Assembly: GCF_009908285.1 (NCBI RefSeq) | Contig: NZ_JAAARM010000006.1 | Location: 62,001 to 126,000, forward strand | Direction: 5' to 3' | Length of the DNA: 64,000 nucleotides | From: Pseudomonas sp. Fl4BN1 | GTDB taxonomy: Bacteria; Pseudomonadota; Gammaproteobacteria; Pseudomonadales; Pseudomonadaceae | Shown: piece by piece, positions 17,194 through 26,500 of the stretch | Numbering within the stretch: the stretch's first letter is position 1 | How the letters are laid out: every line of letters starts with the position of its first letter | The notes under the pieces: model-generated | The model's database searches: none | The model's input: only the letters and a program-made list of their open reading frames with translations | What the model was told of the DNA's origin: nothing | Program-made: the position numbers and the translations under genes

Positions 17194-18582
17194 ATGTGGG
17201 TTCCCCAGTTAAGCGAGTTCAACCAACCGGTCTACCTGTCCATCGCCGACGCCTTGGCGCGAGATATCAGCAGCGGCTTGTTGAACGATGGTGACCGCTT
17301 GCCGACCCTGCGCGAGCTGGCGGTGACCTTGAATGTCACCCCCGGCACCATCAGCCGCGCCTACAGCGAGGCCCAGCGTCGCGGCCTGGTACAGGGCGAA
17401 GTGGGGCGTGGCACTTATGTGCTGGCGCAGCCGCCGCAGGTGTTGGCCGAAGGTTCCAGTGCGCCGTCGCTGTCGCTGGGGCAGTCCGAGGCCTTGGACC
17501 TGTCGATCATCAAGCCCTACAGCGAAACCCTGGAATACTGGCTGCGCGGCGCCCTGGTAGGCATGGCCCGCAGCAGCGATTTCGGTCGCGCCCTGGACTA
17601 CGCCCCCGATGGCGGCCACCCGGCCCATCGCGAGGCCGGGGCGCAATGGCTGCGGCACTCTCTGCCCGAGGCCCATTGGCAGCAGGTAGTGATCACCTCC
17701 GGTGCCCAGCATGGGCTGATGGTGGCGATCAGTGCCCTGAGCAACGCTGGTGACCTGGTGCTCTGCGAGTCGCTCTGCTACCCGGGCATCATCTCCGTGG
17801 CCCATGGCCTGGAACGGCGCTTGCGTGGCGTGGCGATGGATGAAGAGGGGATGCTTCCCGAAGCCTTGCGCGAGCAGTGCCTGCGGGAGAAACCGGCGTT
17901 GCTGGTGTGCGTCGCCAGTTGCCAGAACCCCACCACGGCGATCATGTCGCCAGGGCGTCGGGCGCAGATCGCGGCGATTGCCGAGGAGTTCGACTTCCTC
18001 ATCATTGATGATGATATCTACGGGTTTCTTGCCACCGATCCCGGGATCAAGCCGCTTTCGGCCTACGCGCCGGAGCGTTCGGTGTACCTCACCAGTTTGT
18101 CCAAGGCGATCATGCCGGCATTGCGGGTCGGCTACCTCTACAGCCCGCCGAAGTTGTTGTCGCGCTTGAGTTCGATGGTCCGCAGCAGTGTGTGGATGCC
18201 TTCGCCGCTGACCGCGCAGTTGGCCAGCAACGTGATTGTCGAGGGGTTGGATCGCAAGCTGGTGCAGACCCAACGCACTGAAGCCGCGGCGCGCCAGGAC
18301 ATTGCCCGGCAGGTGTTTGCCGGTTTGCAGATCCAGACCCAGCCCCACAGTTATCACCTGTGGTTGACGTTGCCTGAGCCCTGGACTGGCGATGAGTTCG
18401 CCACTCTGGCCCGGGCCAACGGAGTGTTGGTGATGAGCGGGACGCAGTTTCAGGTGGAGCGTGGCGCCAGTTCGCGCTGTGTGCGGGTGGTGCTGATGTC
18501 GCCCACCACCCAGGACGAGCTGCGCTTTGCCCTGACCCAACTGGCGAGCCTGATCGAGGCCGATCCACGGCGTTATCGCTGA
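17194..18582 (+). CDS. MocR-type transcription regulator (GntR helix-turn-helix fused to aminotransferase fold)
   Basis: About 462 residues. The N-terminal winged helix of the GntR type (YLSIADALARDISSG, then LPTLRELAVTLNVTPGTISRAY) is followed by a fold-type I aminotransferase domain. The PLP lysine is about Lys304 in SLSKAIMPALRVGY; the Asp and Tyr that hold the cofactor are in IIDDDIYGF. Such proteins use PLP or its adduct as an effector and seldom act as enzymes. The start is uncertain: the ATG at 17194 lacks a clear ribosome site, but the helix-turn-helix begins soon after. It is divergent from the BenE-type transporter and probably controls it. Confidence 0.88.
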   Translation: MWVPQLSEFNQPVYLSIADALARDISSGLLNDGDRLPTLRELAVTLNVTPGTISRAYSEAQRRGLVQGEVGRGTYVLAQPPQVLAEGSSAPSLSLGQSEALDLSIIKPYSETLEYWLRGALVGMARSSDFGRALDYAPDGGHPAHREAGAQWLRHSLPEAHWQQVVITSGAQHGLMVAISALSNAGDLVLCESLCYPGIISVAHGLERRLRGVAMDEEGMLPEALREQCLREKPALLVCVASCQNPTTAIMSPGRRAQIAAIAEEFDFLIIDDDIYGFLATDPGIKPLSAYAPERSVYLTSLSKAIMPALRVGYLYSPPKLLSRLSSMVRSSVWMPSPLTAQLASNVIVEGLDRKLVQTQRTEAAARQDIARQVFAGLQIQTQPHSYHLWLTLPEPWTGDEFATLARANGVLVMSGTQFQVERGASSRCVRVVLMSPTTQDELRFALTQLASLIEADPRRYR

Positions 18583-18589
18583 GATCGCT

Positions 18590-18645
18590 TTCGCCGGCAA
18601 GCCGGCTCCTACACGGATCTGTAGGAGCCGGCTTGCCGGCGAAGG
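18590..18645. repeat. Near-perfect inverted REP pair between convergent genes
   Basis: TTCGCCGGCAAGCCGGCTCC at 18590 and its exact complement at 18620-18645 face each other across six bases. The long hairpin lies between the convergent MocR-type and TonB-receptor genes and could end transcription from both sides. Confidence 0.9.
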
Positions 18646-18647
18646 GT

Positions 18648-20687
18648 TTAGAAGGTGGTCCGCAACCCCACTTCCACACTGCGCCCGGCAGCCGGCGCGA
18701 TATCCCGCAGGATCGAGCTGGCATAGCGCACGGTCTGGTTGGTCAGGTTCTCGCCCTTGACGAAGGCCAGCCACTGGCTGCCACCCACATCGAAGCGATA
18801 GCCGGCGCTGGCCCCCAGGGTGGTGTAGCCGTCGGTGCCGCTTTCGTTGTCCGGCACTCGTCCCTGGCTGGCCGCGTGCTGTACATCCAGGCGTGCCTGC
18901 CAGCGGTCCAGTTCCCACAGCAAGCCACTGTTCAGGCGTAGCGGAGCAATGCGCGGCAGGTCCTGGCCGTTATCCAGGTTCTTGGCCCGGGTGTAGTCGC
19001 CGGACAGTTCCAGGGCGAACTTGCCATAGGCGCCTTCCCCCAGGCTCCAGCGATCCTGAGCCTCGATCCCGGTGAAACGTGCCCGCACCCCGGAGTAGGC
19101 GTATTCGGGAATACCCGACGCGTCTTCTTCGCCTTCATCATTGAGGGTCCGCCCTGTGCCCAGCAGGCCGATGTAGTTGGAGAAGTGGCTGTAGAAAACG
19201 CCGACGCTGCCTTTGTGGGTACCGTTGTCGAAGCGCAGGGCCAGGTCACTGGATACGGCCTTTTCCTTGGACAATTTGGCGCTGCCCAGTTCATAGGTGC
19301 CGGTGGCGACGTGGGCGCCATTGGCATACAGCTCATAGAAGGTTGGGGCGCGTTCGGTGTAGCCCAGGGTGGCGGCGAGGGACCAGACCGGCGTCAGGGT
19401 ATAGACCGCGCCGGAGGACAGGCTGCCGGCGGTGAAACTGCTGGACTTGTCGGCCTGGGCGAAGCGTTCGTTACCCTTGCTGTCCGGATCCACGGTGGTG
19501 TGTTCCAGGCGACCGCCGAGGCTGAGCTTCAGGCGTTCAGTGGCTTGCAGTTCTTCAAGAATGAACAGCGCGCCGCTGTTGGTATCGGTCTGCGGCACGA
19601 AGGCCTCTTCGCCCAGGGCGGAGAACTCGTTGCGATTGACCTGGGCGCCGATCACCCCTTCCAGTGGGCCGAGGGGCTGGTGCCGGGCCTCGACCCGGGC
19701 CTCGTAGCCCTTGTTCTTGAAGGTGGTGCCGGTTTCGCCGCCTTCGATCTCGCGGTGTTCATAGTCGGTGTAGCCGGCGTTGAACTTGAGCGAGCTGAAC
19801 GGGCCCTGGAGGTTGCGCAGTTCCGAAGCGAAGGCGTAGTGGTCCTGCTTCATGCGGATGCGTACGTCCTCTTCGGCGGGGGAGCCGTAGTTGGAGTCGT
19901 AGTTGCTGTAGGACAGGCCGGCATAACCGTCGTCCCAGGTGTAGGAACCACCGATGGCACCGCCGTCCTGGCGTCCGTCGCTGTTGCCCAGGCGGCCTTT
20001 CTTGCCGTCGCCGTCTTCGCTGGCTGGAGCGTGGCGGCTGCGGGCGTAGCCGGGAATCTTCAGGTCATTGAACTGCCGTGAGTTGGCGTCCAGGTGCAGG
20101 GCAAAGGTGCCGTCGCCGGCTTCCAGTTTGCCGGCGCTGCTGCGGGTGGTATCGGCGCCGCCGTAGCGCAGTTCACCGGCCCCATGAATACCCTCGATGG
20201 CCTCGGTGGGGATGCGATTGTCGAAGCTGTTGATCACTCCGCCAATGGCGTTGCCGCCGTACAGCAGGGCCGCCGGGCCACGGACGATTTCGATGCGCTC
20301 GACGTTGACCGGGTCCAGGGGCACTGCGTGGTCATAGGACAATGACGAGGCATCCAGCGCGCCGACACCGTTCTGCAGGATGCGGATGCGGTCGCCGTCC
20401 AGGCCACGAATGATCGGCCGGCTGGCGCCCGGACCGAAGTAGGACGAGGACACGCCTGGCTGTTTGTTCAGGGTTTCACCGAGGCTGCCTTTCTGGTCCA
20501 AGGTCAGTTGCTCGCCTTCCAGCACGGTGCTCGGCGCGGCCATTTGCGTGCTGCCCAGTGGGTTGGCGGTGATGACCTGAGGCGCTAGTTCCAGGGCCTG
20601 AGCCTGGGAAGCGAGCAGCAAGGCGGCGGACAGCGGCGACAGGCGCCACAGTAAAGAGCGAGAAGGGCGAAGGGGTGAGAGGGACAT
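18648..20687 (-). CDS. TonB-dependent receptor, ZnuD-like zinc uptake receptor
   Basis: The 679-residue outer-membrane receptor has a signal peptide (cut near residue 31), a plug domain with RPIIRGLDGDRIRILQNG and VERIEIVRGPAALLYGGNAIGG, and a 22-strand barrel ending in Phe. A His/Asp-rich surface stretch (ARSRHAPASEDGDGKKG, about residues 217-233) and the general pattern match ZnuD of Neisseria and PA0781 of P. aeruginosa. These bring zinc or a zinc complex through the outer membrane at the expense of TonB energy. A Zur-type box 93 bp upstream supports zinc over iron. The ATG has an AAGGA site. Confidence 0.85.
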   Translation of the reverse strand: MSLSPLRPSRSLLWRLSPLSAALLLASQAQALELAPQVITANPLGSTQMAAPSTVLEGEQLTLDQKGSLGETLNKQPGVSSSYFGPGASRPIIRGLDGDRIRILQNGVGALDASSLSYDHAVPLDPVNVERIEIVRGPAALLYGGNAIGGVINSFDNRIPTEAIEGIHGAGELRYGGADTTRSSAGKLEAGDGTFALHLDANSRQFNDLKIPGYARSRHAPASEDGDGKKGRLGNSDGRQDGGAIGGSYTWDDGYAGLSYSNYDSNYGSPAEEDVRIRMKQDHYAFASELRNLQGPFSSLKFNAGYTDYEHREIEGGETGTTFKNKGYEARVEARHQPLGPLEGVIGAQVNRNEFSALGEEAFVPQTDTNSGALFILEELQATERLKLSLGGRLEHTTVDPDSKGNERFAQADKSSSFTAGSLSSGAVYTLTPVWSLAATLGYTERAPTFYELYANGAHVATGTYELGSAKLSKEKAVSSDLALRFDNGTHKGSVGVFYSHFSNYIGLLGTGRTLNDEGEEDASGIPEYAYSGVRARFTGIEAQDRWSLGEGAYGKFALELSGDYTRAKNLDNGQDLPRIAPLRLNSGLLWELDRWQARLDVQHAASQGRVPDNESGTDGYTTLGASAGYRFDVGGSQWLAFVKGENLTNQTVRYASSILRDIAPAAGRSVEVGLRTTF

Positions 20688-20779
20688 CGGTCATTCCTTG
20701 GCAAGCGTTGCGCAGCGCGCTTTGATTCAAAAAACAGGCGGGACACGGGGGTGTCCAGAATGCGGGTGAGTTGTTATTG

Positions 20780-20800
20780 ATTGATACAATATAACATCTC
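20780..20800 (-). promoter_or_regulatory. Zur box upstream of the ZnuD-like receptor
   Basis: The core TGATACAATATAACA (20782-20796) matches 13 of 15 bases of the Zur consensus TGTTATAATATAACA. It would let the zinc-loaded repressor Zur shut off the receptor gene. The remaining bases of the 375-bp gap up to 21062 show no gene. Confidence 0.7.
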
Positions 20801-21062
20801 TTTTATTTCGAAAAGCCAGGAACTTTGCGCTTTTCATGCGTCAACGCTTTGGTCGCCACTGCCGCCCACCCGGTTTGCCCCCGAACCACAAGCACTCAGA
20901 ACCAGCAGTGGACTTGACCTCGCCACGTCCCTTCGACGCGATGCCGCCCAAGTCGATCGCGCCCTGCGGCAGCGGCTACAGTTACTCAAGCGCTCTGGCG
21001 CGGGCGCATGCCCTCGGATAAGGTGCGCGGCTTCCTTTTCTTTCTCCGTTCGAAGGCCTGGC

Positions 21063-21293
21063 ATGACCGATACCCAAACCGACCCGCTGCATGGTGTGAC
21101 CCTGGAACAGATCCTCAAGGCGCTGGTGGAACACTACGAATGGTCGGGGCTGGCCGAACGCATCGATATCCGCTGCTTCAAGAGCGACCCAAGCATCAAG
21201 TCGAGCCTGACCTTCCTGCGCAAGACCCCATGGGCTCGGGAGAAAGTCGAGAAGCTCTACGTCAAACTGCAGCGCACCAAGCGTCCGCTTTAA
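21063..21293 (+). CDS. VF530 family DNA-binding protein
   Basis: This 76-residue protein belongs to the VF530/YqcI-like family first solved from Vibrio fischeri: [29 protein letters not shown], then [20 protein letters not shown]. The basic helical fold binds DNA in the family's description; the physiological role is unknown. Its stop is followed after eight bases by the start of the next membrane-protein gene, so the two are likely cotranscribed. Confidence 0.85.
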   Translation: MTDTQTDPLHGVTLEQILKALVEHYEWSGLAERIDIRCFKSDPSIKSSLTFLRKTPWAREKVEKLYVKLQRTKRPL

Positions 21294-21301
21294 GGAGTCC
21301 C

Positions 21302-21961
21302 ATGGCGGGTATATCGCTGCAGGGGCTGTTCAGCCGGCGCGGCCTGACCGCTGTTGCTGCCGTGCTGGGCTGGCTGGGGTTGGCGGTTCAGCTGTACCTG
21401 ATCCTGCTGCTGCGCTGGGAGGCTGGAGCCAGTCTGCTGGGTGGCCTGGTGAATTTCTTCAGCTTCTTTACCGTGCTCAGCAACACCCTGGTGGCCAGTG
21501 TGCTGACCTGTGCCCTGAACCTGCGAGTTTCCCGAGGGCAGGCGTTCATGCTCCAGCCCTGGGTCAGTGGCGCCGTGGCGGCGAGTATTGTGCTGGTGGG
21601 GTTGGCGTACAGCCTGCTGTTACGTCACCTGTGGCATCCCCAGGGTTGGCAATGGCTGGCGGATGAGTTGCTGCACGACGTGATGCCCGTGCTGTTCCTG
21701 ATCTACTGGTGGTGTTGCGTGCCCAAGGGCGGCCTGCGCCTCAGGCACCTGGGAGTGTGGATGCTCTACCCGCTGTTGTACTTCGCCTATCTGCTCCTGC
21801 GCGGGCATTTGCTGGGGTTGTACCCCTATCCTTTTATCGCCGTGGACAAACTGGGCTATCCCCAGGTGTTGCTCAATGCCCTGGGGATATTGGCGGGGTT
21901 CGTACTGGTGTCGCTGGTGCTGCTGGGCCTGGATCGCTGGCTCGGTCAGCGACGCACCTAG
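21302..21961 (+). CDS. Pr6Pr (FAR-17a/AIG1-like) six-helix membrane protein
   Basis: The 219-residue product has six membrane helices. The pattern GGLVNFFSFFTVLSNTLVA, HDVMPVLFLIYWW and LLYFAYLLLRGHLLGLYPYPF is that of the bacterial Pr6Pr family, related to eukaryotic FAR-17a/AIG1 membrane hydrolases. The conserved Asn (SNT) and His (LHDV) correspond to positions used by the eukaryotic threonine/serine-type hydrolases, but no bacterial activity is established to my knowledge. AAGGAG precedes the ATG and overlaps the VF530 stop region. Confidence 0.82.
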   Translation: MAGISLQGLFSRRGLTAVAAVLGWLGLAVQLYLILLLRWEAGASLLGGLVNFFSFFTVLSNTLVASVLTCALNLRVSRGQAFMLQPWVSGAVAASIVLVGLAYSLLLRHLWHPQGWQWLADELLHDVMPVLFLIYWWCCVPKGGLRLRHLGVWMLYPLLYFAYLLLRGHLLGLYPYPFIAVDKLGYPQVLLNALGILAGFVLVSLVLLGLDRWLGQRRT

Positions 21962-21967
21962 ACGGGG

Positions 21968-22753
21968 TTATTGTTCTTCGCTGCTGTCCAGGCGCCAGTA
22001 GCCAGCGGCCTTGACGAAGGCATCGTCGAGCTGATGCTCGTCCAGCAGCACGCGACGAATCTGCCGCGAGACCTTGCTCTCGGTGGCCACCCAGGCATAC
22101 AGCTTGCCTTCCGGCACCTGCAGTTCACGCACGCAACTGACCAGGTCTTGTAGGCCGCTGTTCCGTTCGACCCAGATCACCTGCACCTCGGCGGCGCTGT
22201 GCAGCTCCTGGCGCTCGGCCGCGTCCTGTACTTCGATCACCGCCAGCACCCGGCGTCCGGCGGGTAATTCTTCCAGGCGCCGGGCAATTGCCGGCAGCGC
22301 GGTTTCATCGCCGATCAGCCAGTAGCTGTCGAAGATATCCGGCACGATCATCGATCCCCGTGGCCCGCCAATGTGCAAGTACTGACCGGGCGCTGCCTGC
22401 TCGGCCCAGGTCGATGCAGGGCCGTCGCCATGCAACACGAAGTCGATGTCCATTTCGCCCAGGTCCAGGTCATAGCGGCGCGGGGTGTAGTCACGCATGG
22501 CCGGCATCGGCCCACCGTCCTTGCCCGGACCCAGTACCAGGGTTTCCAGGGCGGCTTGCTGCTCGGCGTTCTGTGGGAACAACAGCTTCACATGGTCATC
22601 GCTGCCCAGGCTGATGAACCCGGCCAGCTCTGGCCCGCCGAGGGTGATGCGGCGCATGCGCGGGGTCAGGTCGACGACGCGCAAGACTTCCAGGCGCCGG
22701 CGCTTGATCTCGTGGCTGACCCGGTGAATGGATGGTTCTGGGGTTGCAGTCAT
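21968..22753 (-). CDS. Siderophore-interacting protein (YqjH/ViuB-like ferric reductase)
   Basis: The 261-residue flavoprotein carries the FAD-binding RxYT-type motif (MRDYTPRRYD) and a C-terminal SIP domain (YLHIGGPRGSMIV, then YWLIGDETALPAIARRLEELP). Members reduce ferric siderophore complexes in the cytoplasm with NAD(P)H to release iron. It overlaps by 4 bp the end of a PadR regulator gene that has a histidine-rich head, the arrangement of E. coli yqjI-yqjH, where YqjI with nickel or iron represses yqjH. The same regulation is likely here. Confidence 0.88.
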   Translation of the reverse strand: MTATPEPSIHRVSHEIKRRRLEVLRVVDLTPRMRRITLGGPELAGFISLGSDDHVKLLFPQNAEQQAALETLVLGPGKDGGPMPAMRDYTPRRYDLDLGEMDIDFVLHGDGPASTWAEQAAPGQYLHIGGPRGSMIVPDIFDSYWLIGDETALPAIARRLEELPAGRRVLAVIEVQDAAERQELHSAAEVQVIWVERNSGLQDLVSCVRELQVPEGKLYAWVATESKVSRQIRRVLLDEHQLDDAFVKAAGYWRLDSSEEQ

Positions 22754-23325
22754 TCGGTTTTCTCCTGGGCAGAAGGGTGCAGAGGACCATCGACGACGGC
22801 CTTGGCGGTGTTGTTCAGCAGGTCTCGGACCCGGAGGATTTCTTCCGGACTCCAGCGGCCGTGGTGCATTTGCAGGGCGTGGCGCAGGTTGTGCACCGCC
22901 TCATGGATTTCCGCTGGCCGATCGTGCCCGCGCAGTGAGCGTTTGCTGACTTCGATGCGCATGCGCACCCCGTCCAGGGCAATGGCCTGTTCTTGCAGGG
23001 ACAGACGACCGGTGTCGGTCACGCTGTAGCGTTTTTTCCCGCCTTCGGCGTCGCCCTGGATCATTTCGCTTTCTTCCAGAAAGGTCAGGGTCGGGTAGAT
23101 CACTCCAGGGCTTGGGCTGTAGGCGCCGTCGAACATGCCTTCGATCTGGCGGATCAGGTCGTAGCCGTGGCAGGGCTGTTCGGCAATCAGCGCCAACAGC
23201 AGCAGTTTCAGGTCGCCGGGGGCAAACACCCGGGGACCGCGGCTGCCGCGTTCGCGACCGGGACGGCGCTCGAAGCCGTCGTGACTGTCACCTTGTTCGC
23301 GGTGGGGGTGATGATGCTCTCTCAT
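22750..23325 (-). CDS. PadR-family metal-responsive repressor, YqjI-like
   Basis: The 191-residue protein begins with a histidine-rich tail (MREHHHPHREQGDSH) that should bind metal, followed by a PadR winged helix: LKLLLLALIAEQPCHGYDLIRQIEGMF is followed by SPGVIYPTLTFLEE. This combination matches YqjI of E. coli, a nickel/iron sensor. The gene overlaps the reductase gene by 4 bp. A 16-bp perfect palindrome lies 33 bp upstream of the start and is the likely autoregulatory operator. GGAGAAAGAGGAA precedes the ATG. Confidence 0.85.
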   Translation of the reverse strand: MREHHHPHREQGDSHDGFERRPGRERGSRGPRVFAPGDLKLLLLALIAEQPCHGYDLIRQIEGMFDGAYSPSPGVIYPTLTFLEESEMIQGDAEGGKKRYSVTDTGRLSLQEQAIALDGVRMRIEVSKRSLRGHDRPAEIHEAVHNLRHALQMHHGRWSPEEILRVRDLLNNTAKAVVDGPLHPSAQEKTE

Positions 23326-23357
23326 TTCCTCTTTCTCCTTTTCGATTTAGACATAAC

Positions 23358-23373
23358 TTAAGATATATCTTAA
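23358..23373. promoter_or_regulatory. Palindromic operator candidate for the YqjI-like repressor
   Basis: TTAAGATATATCTTAA is a perfect 16-bp inverted repeat directly upstream of the padR-type gene, at a place expected to overlap its promoter. The rest of the 254-bp gap shows no gene. Confidence 0.65.
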
Positions 23374-23579
23374 TAATTGCGCAAGTGCTTCTGCGCAATC
23401 CAAACCTGCCGTTTGTCGGAGAAGGAAGTGGGCGGACCCTGAGGATTTACAGCCTTGAATGGTGTGGGCAGTGTGGCTGCAGCCGACTTGAGTTCATCGT
23501 GCCCCTTCGACGGAGTACCCCAGGTCGGTCGACCGAGTGCAGCTTGAGTTGCAGCGGCGGTCACAAACGTTGGAAGGAT

Positions 23580-26500
23580 TCAGCGTTGCGCGAGGCGGCC
23601 CAGGCATTGGGTACCACTGCCCGGCTGCAGGTAGGGCATGAGAATCGGCGCCATGCCCTTGAGCACTTGTACCGGCAGGGCCGAGGTGAATTTGAAGGCT
23701 TGCGCTGAAGCCCCCGGTACATAGGCGGTAAGGGTGCCGAAGTGGTGCTCGCCAATATAGAACACGAAAGTTGCGGTGCGGTTGATCGACTTCGAACTCA
23801 GCACCCGGCCGCCTGCACCAATGGCTTCGATGCGGTTGTCGCCGGTGCCGGTCTTGCCACCCATGGCCAGGGGAGTGCCATCGGCCAGTTTGAAACTGCC
23901 GGCAACCCGTTTCGCGGTGCCGGCATCCACCACCTGCGACAAGGCCCCGCGCAGCGCCGTGGCGACTTCCGAGGGCATCACCCGCTTGCCTTTGTCGGGG
24001 TCATTGAGCAGGAGGGTCTCATAGGGGGTATTGGCGGCAAAATGCAGGCTGTCGATGCGCAAGGTTGGCAGGCGTACGCCGTCGTTGAGGATGGTCCCCA
24101 CCAGTTCGGCCAGGGCCGCTGGACGGTCGCCGGAGCTGCCAATGGCAGTGGCCAGGGAGGGCACCAGGTGGTCGAACGGGTAACCGACACTCTGCCAGCG
24201 TTGATGGATGTCGAGGAACGCCTCGATCTCCAGCATGGTGCGGATACGGCTGTCCCGGGCGCTGCGATGGCGGCTCTTGAACAACCAACTGTAGACCTCC
24301 TGGCGTTCGAACTCGCTGGCTTTGACGATCTGGCTGAAGGTGGCGTCGGGGTTGTTCATCAGGTAGCCCAGCAACCACAGGTCCAGCGGGTGGACCTTGG
24401 CGATGTAGCCCTGGTCCGGCAGATCATAGGCACCCGGGCCGTAGCTCTGGTAGAGCTTGTCCAGGCGTTCATCGGTGAGTTTTTCGCTGACCTTGGCGGT
24501 TTTCATATGCGCGCGGACGAAGCCGTTGAAGCTCTCCTGGCTGGCATCCGGCAGTAGGTAGCGGTGCACGGCGGACAGGCGAATTGCCGTGGGGTGCATG
24601 CCGTCGAGGAAGGTTTCCAGGCGCGATGAGGTGTCTTTGTTACGGTACTTTTTCCAGAACCGTAGTAGGAACGAAGTGCCTTCACGGTCGGCGAAGCGTG
24701 CCAGGTATTCTTGGCGCCGTGGGTTCTCGTCGTCCTTGAGCAGTTCGGCGCTGCTGCTGTCGCCGCCATAGGTGCTGTAGCGCACCAGGTCACGCATCAG
24801 GCGAATGAACGGCAGGTTGATGGATTCACGCAGGGCATCGCGCAGGCTCGGGCTGCGACCATTGTCCTCGTTGCGGAAGTTATGGAAGTGATGCACCCCG
24901 CCGCCAGTGAAGAAGGCTTCGCCGGGGTTGGCGGAGTAGGTGCGGTCCAGGGCCGCCTCGAGCATCTTCGGCAGGCTGCGGTCGCTGTTTTGCATCAGGT
25001 AATCGATGGCCCAGCGGCTCAGGCGGTCTTGGTCATTGACCGGCACCTTTTTCAACTGAGCAGGTGTTTGCCCGGTGTACCTGTCGTGTAACTCGGAGAT
25101 GATTTGCAGGTAGGTGGTCAGCACCCGCAGCTTGGCGGTGGAGCCCAGTTCCAGCTTGCTGCCTTCGTTGATATCGAAGGGCTGGTCGGTGCTGTCGGTC
25201 TGCACCCGGACCCGTGAGCCGTCTGGCGTCAGCTCGAACAGCGTGAAGCTGTAGCGCACCTGGGTGGTGCTGGTGGGGGTCAGCAGGCGCTCGCCGAGTA
25301 CGCCAATCTGCGCGGCGAAGGCCGGGTCGGCGAGGTGCTTGAGGTACTCGGTGGCCTGGCGCTGCAGGTCGCTCTGCAAGGTGCTGGTGGCCGACAGGTC
25401 GAGGCGGTCCAGGTCATACAAGGGCCGGTTGAGCAACGCTGCCAGCCGGCTGCGGGCCACGCTGATGCCCTTGTTGGTTTCGATCGGCTGGATCGTCGGT
25501 TGTTGCTGCCAGTCGCGGTAGGTCACCTGGCGGGCCAGGGCGGCGGCGCTCAGGGCGGGATCGATGACGTTGTTCTGGGCCAGCAGGCGGATATGGCTGT
25601 CGGTCAGCGCCGCAAGTTCTGCGCGGCCCTTTGCCAGGTAATGGGAAGGGCGGCGCTGGGCGATCATCAGTGACAGGACCTGGCGCAGGGCCAATCCGCG
25701 CAGGGCCAGGCTTTTCGAGTCCGTGGCGGTGCTATTCAAGGTCAGGTTGACCTGGTCGAAATCGGCGCCGTACCAGACCCGCAGCCCTTCCGCCATGCCG
25801 TGCACCTCACCGTGGCCGGGAACCGCCGACAGCGGCACGCTGTTGAAGTAGTCGCGAACGATTCGCTGCCGCGCCTCGAAGGTCTGCGGGCCGTCCTGAT
25901 AGGCGCGTACGCTGGCGGAAATCATCTGGCGGATCTTCTCGCCGCCGGACACGGTCAAGCCATCCGGCGAGTGACGGTACTTTTCCAACTGGGTGGCCAG
26001 GGTGCTGCCACCCGCGGTTTGCCCCGGCAGATGCAGGAGTTTGGCCACTTGGGACCAGGCCGCCTTGGCAAAGCGCGGCCAGTCCACCGCCGGGTTGGCC
26101 TGTGCCAATGTGGGGTCCAGCAGATCGCGGTTCTCGATGAACAACAGGCTGTGCACCATCAGCGGCGGAATACTGGCGAAACTCGCATACAGCTGTTGTG
26201 GGTAATTGAAGTGATACAGGGGCGCGGCGCGGCAATCGGTGATGGACAGACCGGCCTGGATCTTTTCCGGGTACGGCACGAAAAATCCGTTTTTGCTGTA
26301 GTCCATCAGCGCTGGCGAAAACCGCGTCTGGGCTTCGATCAGGTAACCGCGTTTGAGCAGGCGGGGCAGGAATTCACCGAGGGCGCTGTAACCCAGGCGT
26401 CGGTCGAAGGGGCCGGCGCCTGGGTAGAACACCGCATCGCTGGGGCCCGGTTGCAGGGAGTAGCTCAAATCATTGGCCAGTCTGCTGAATTCCCGGGCCT

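Noticed and set aside
17209-18918. A 569-codon open frame opposite the MocR-type gene
   Set aside because: It runs through the REP doublet and into the receptor gene without any domain; it is not a real gene.
20836-21021. A 61-codon frame upstream of the VF530 gene
   Set aside because: Its proline-rich, irregular composition and lack of ribosome site do not support coding.
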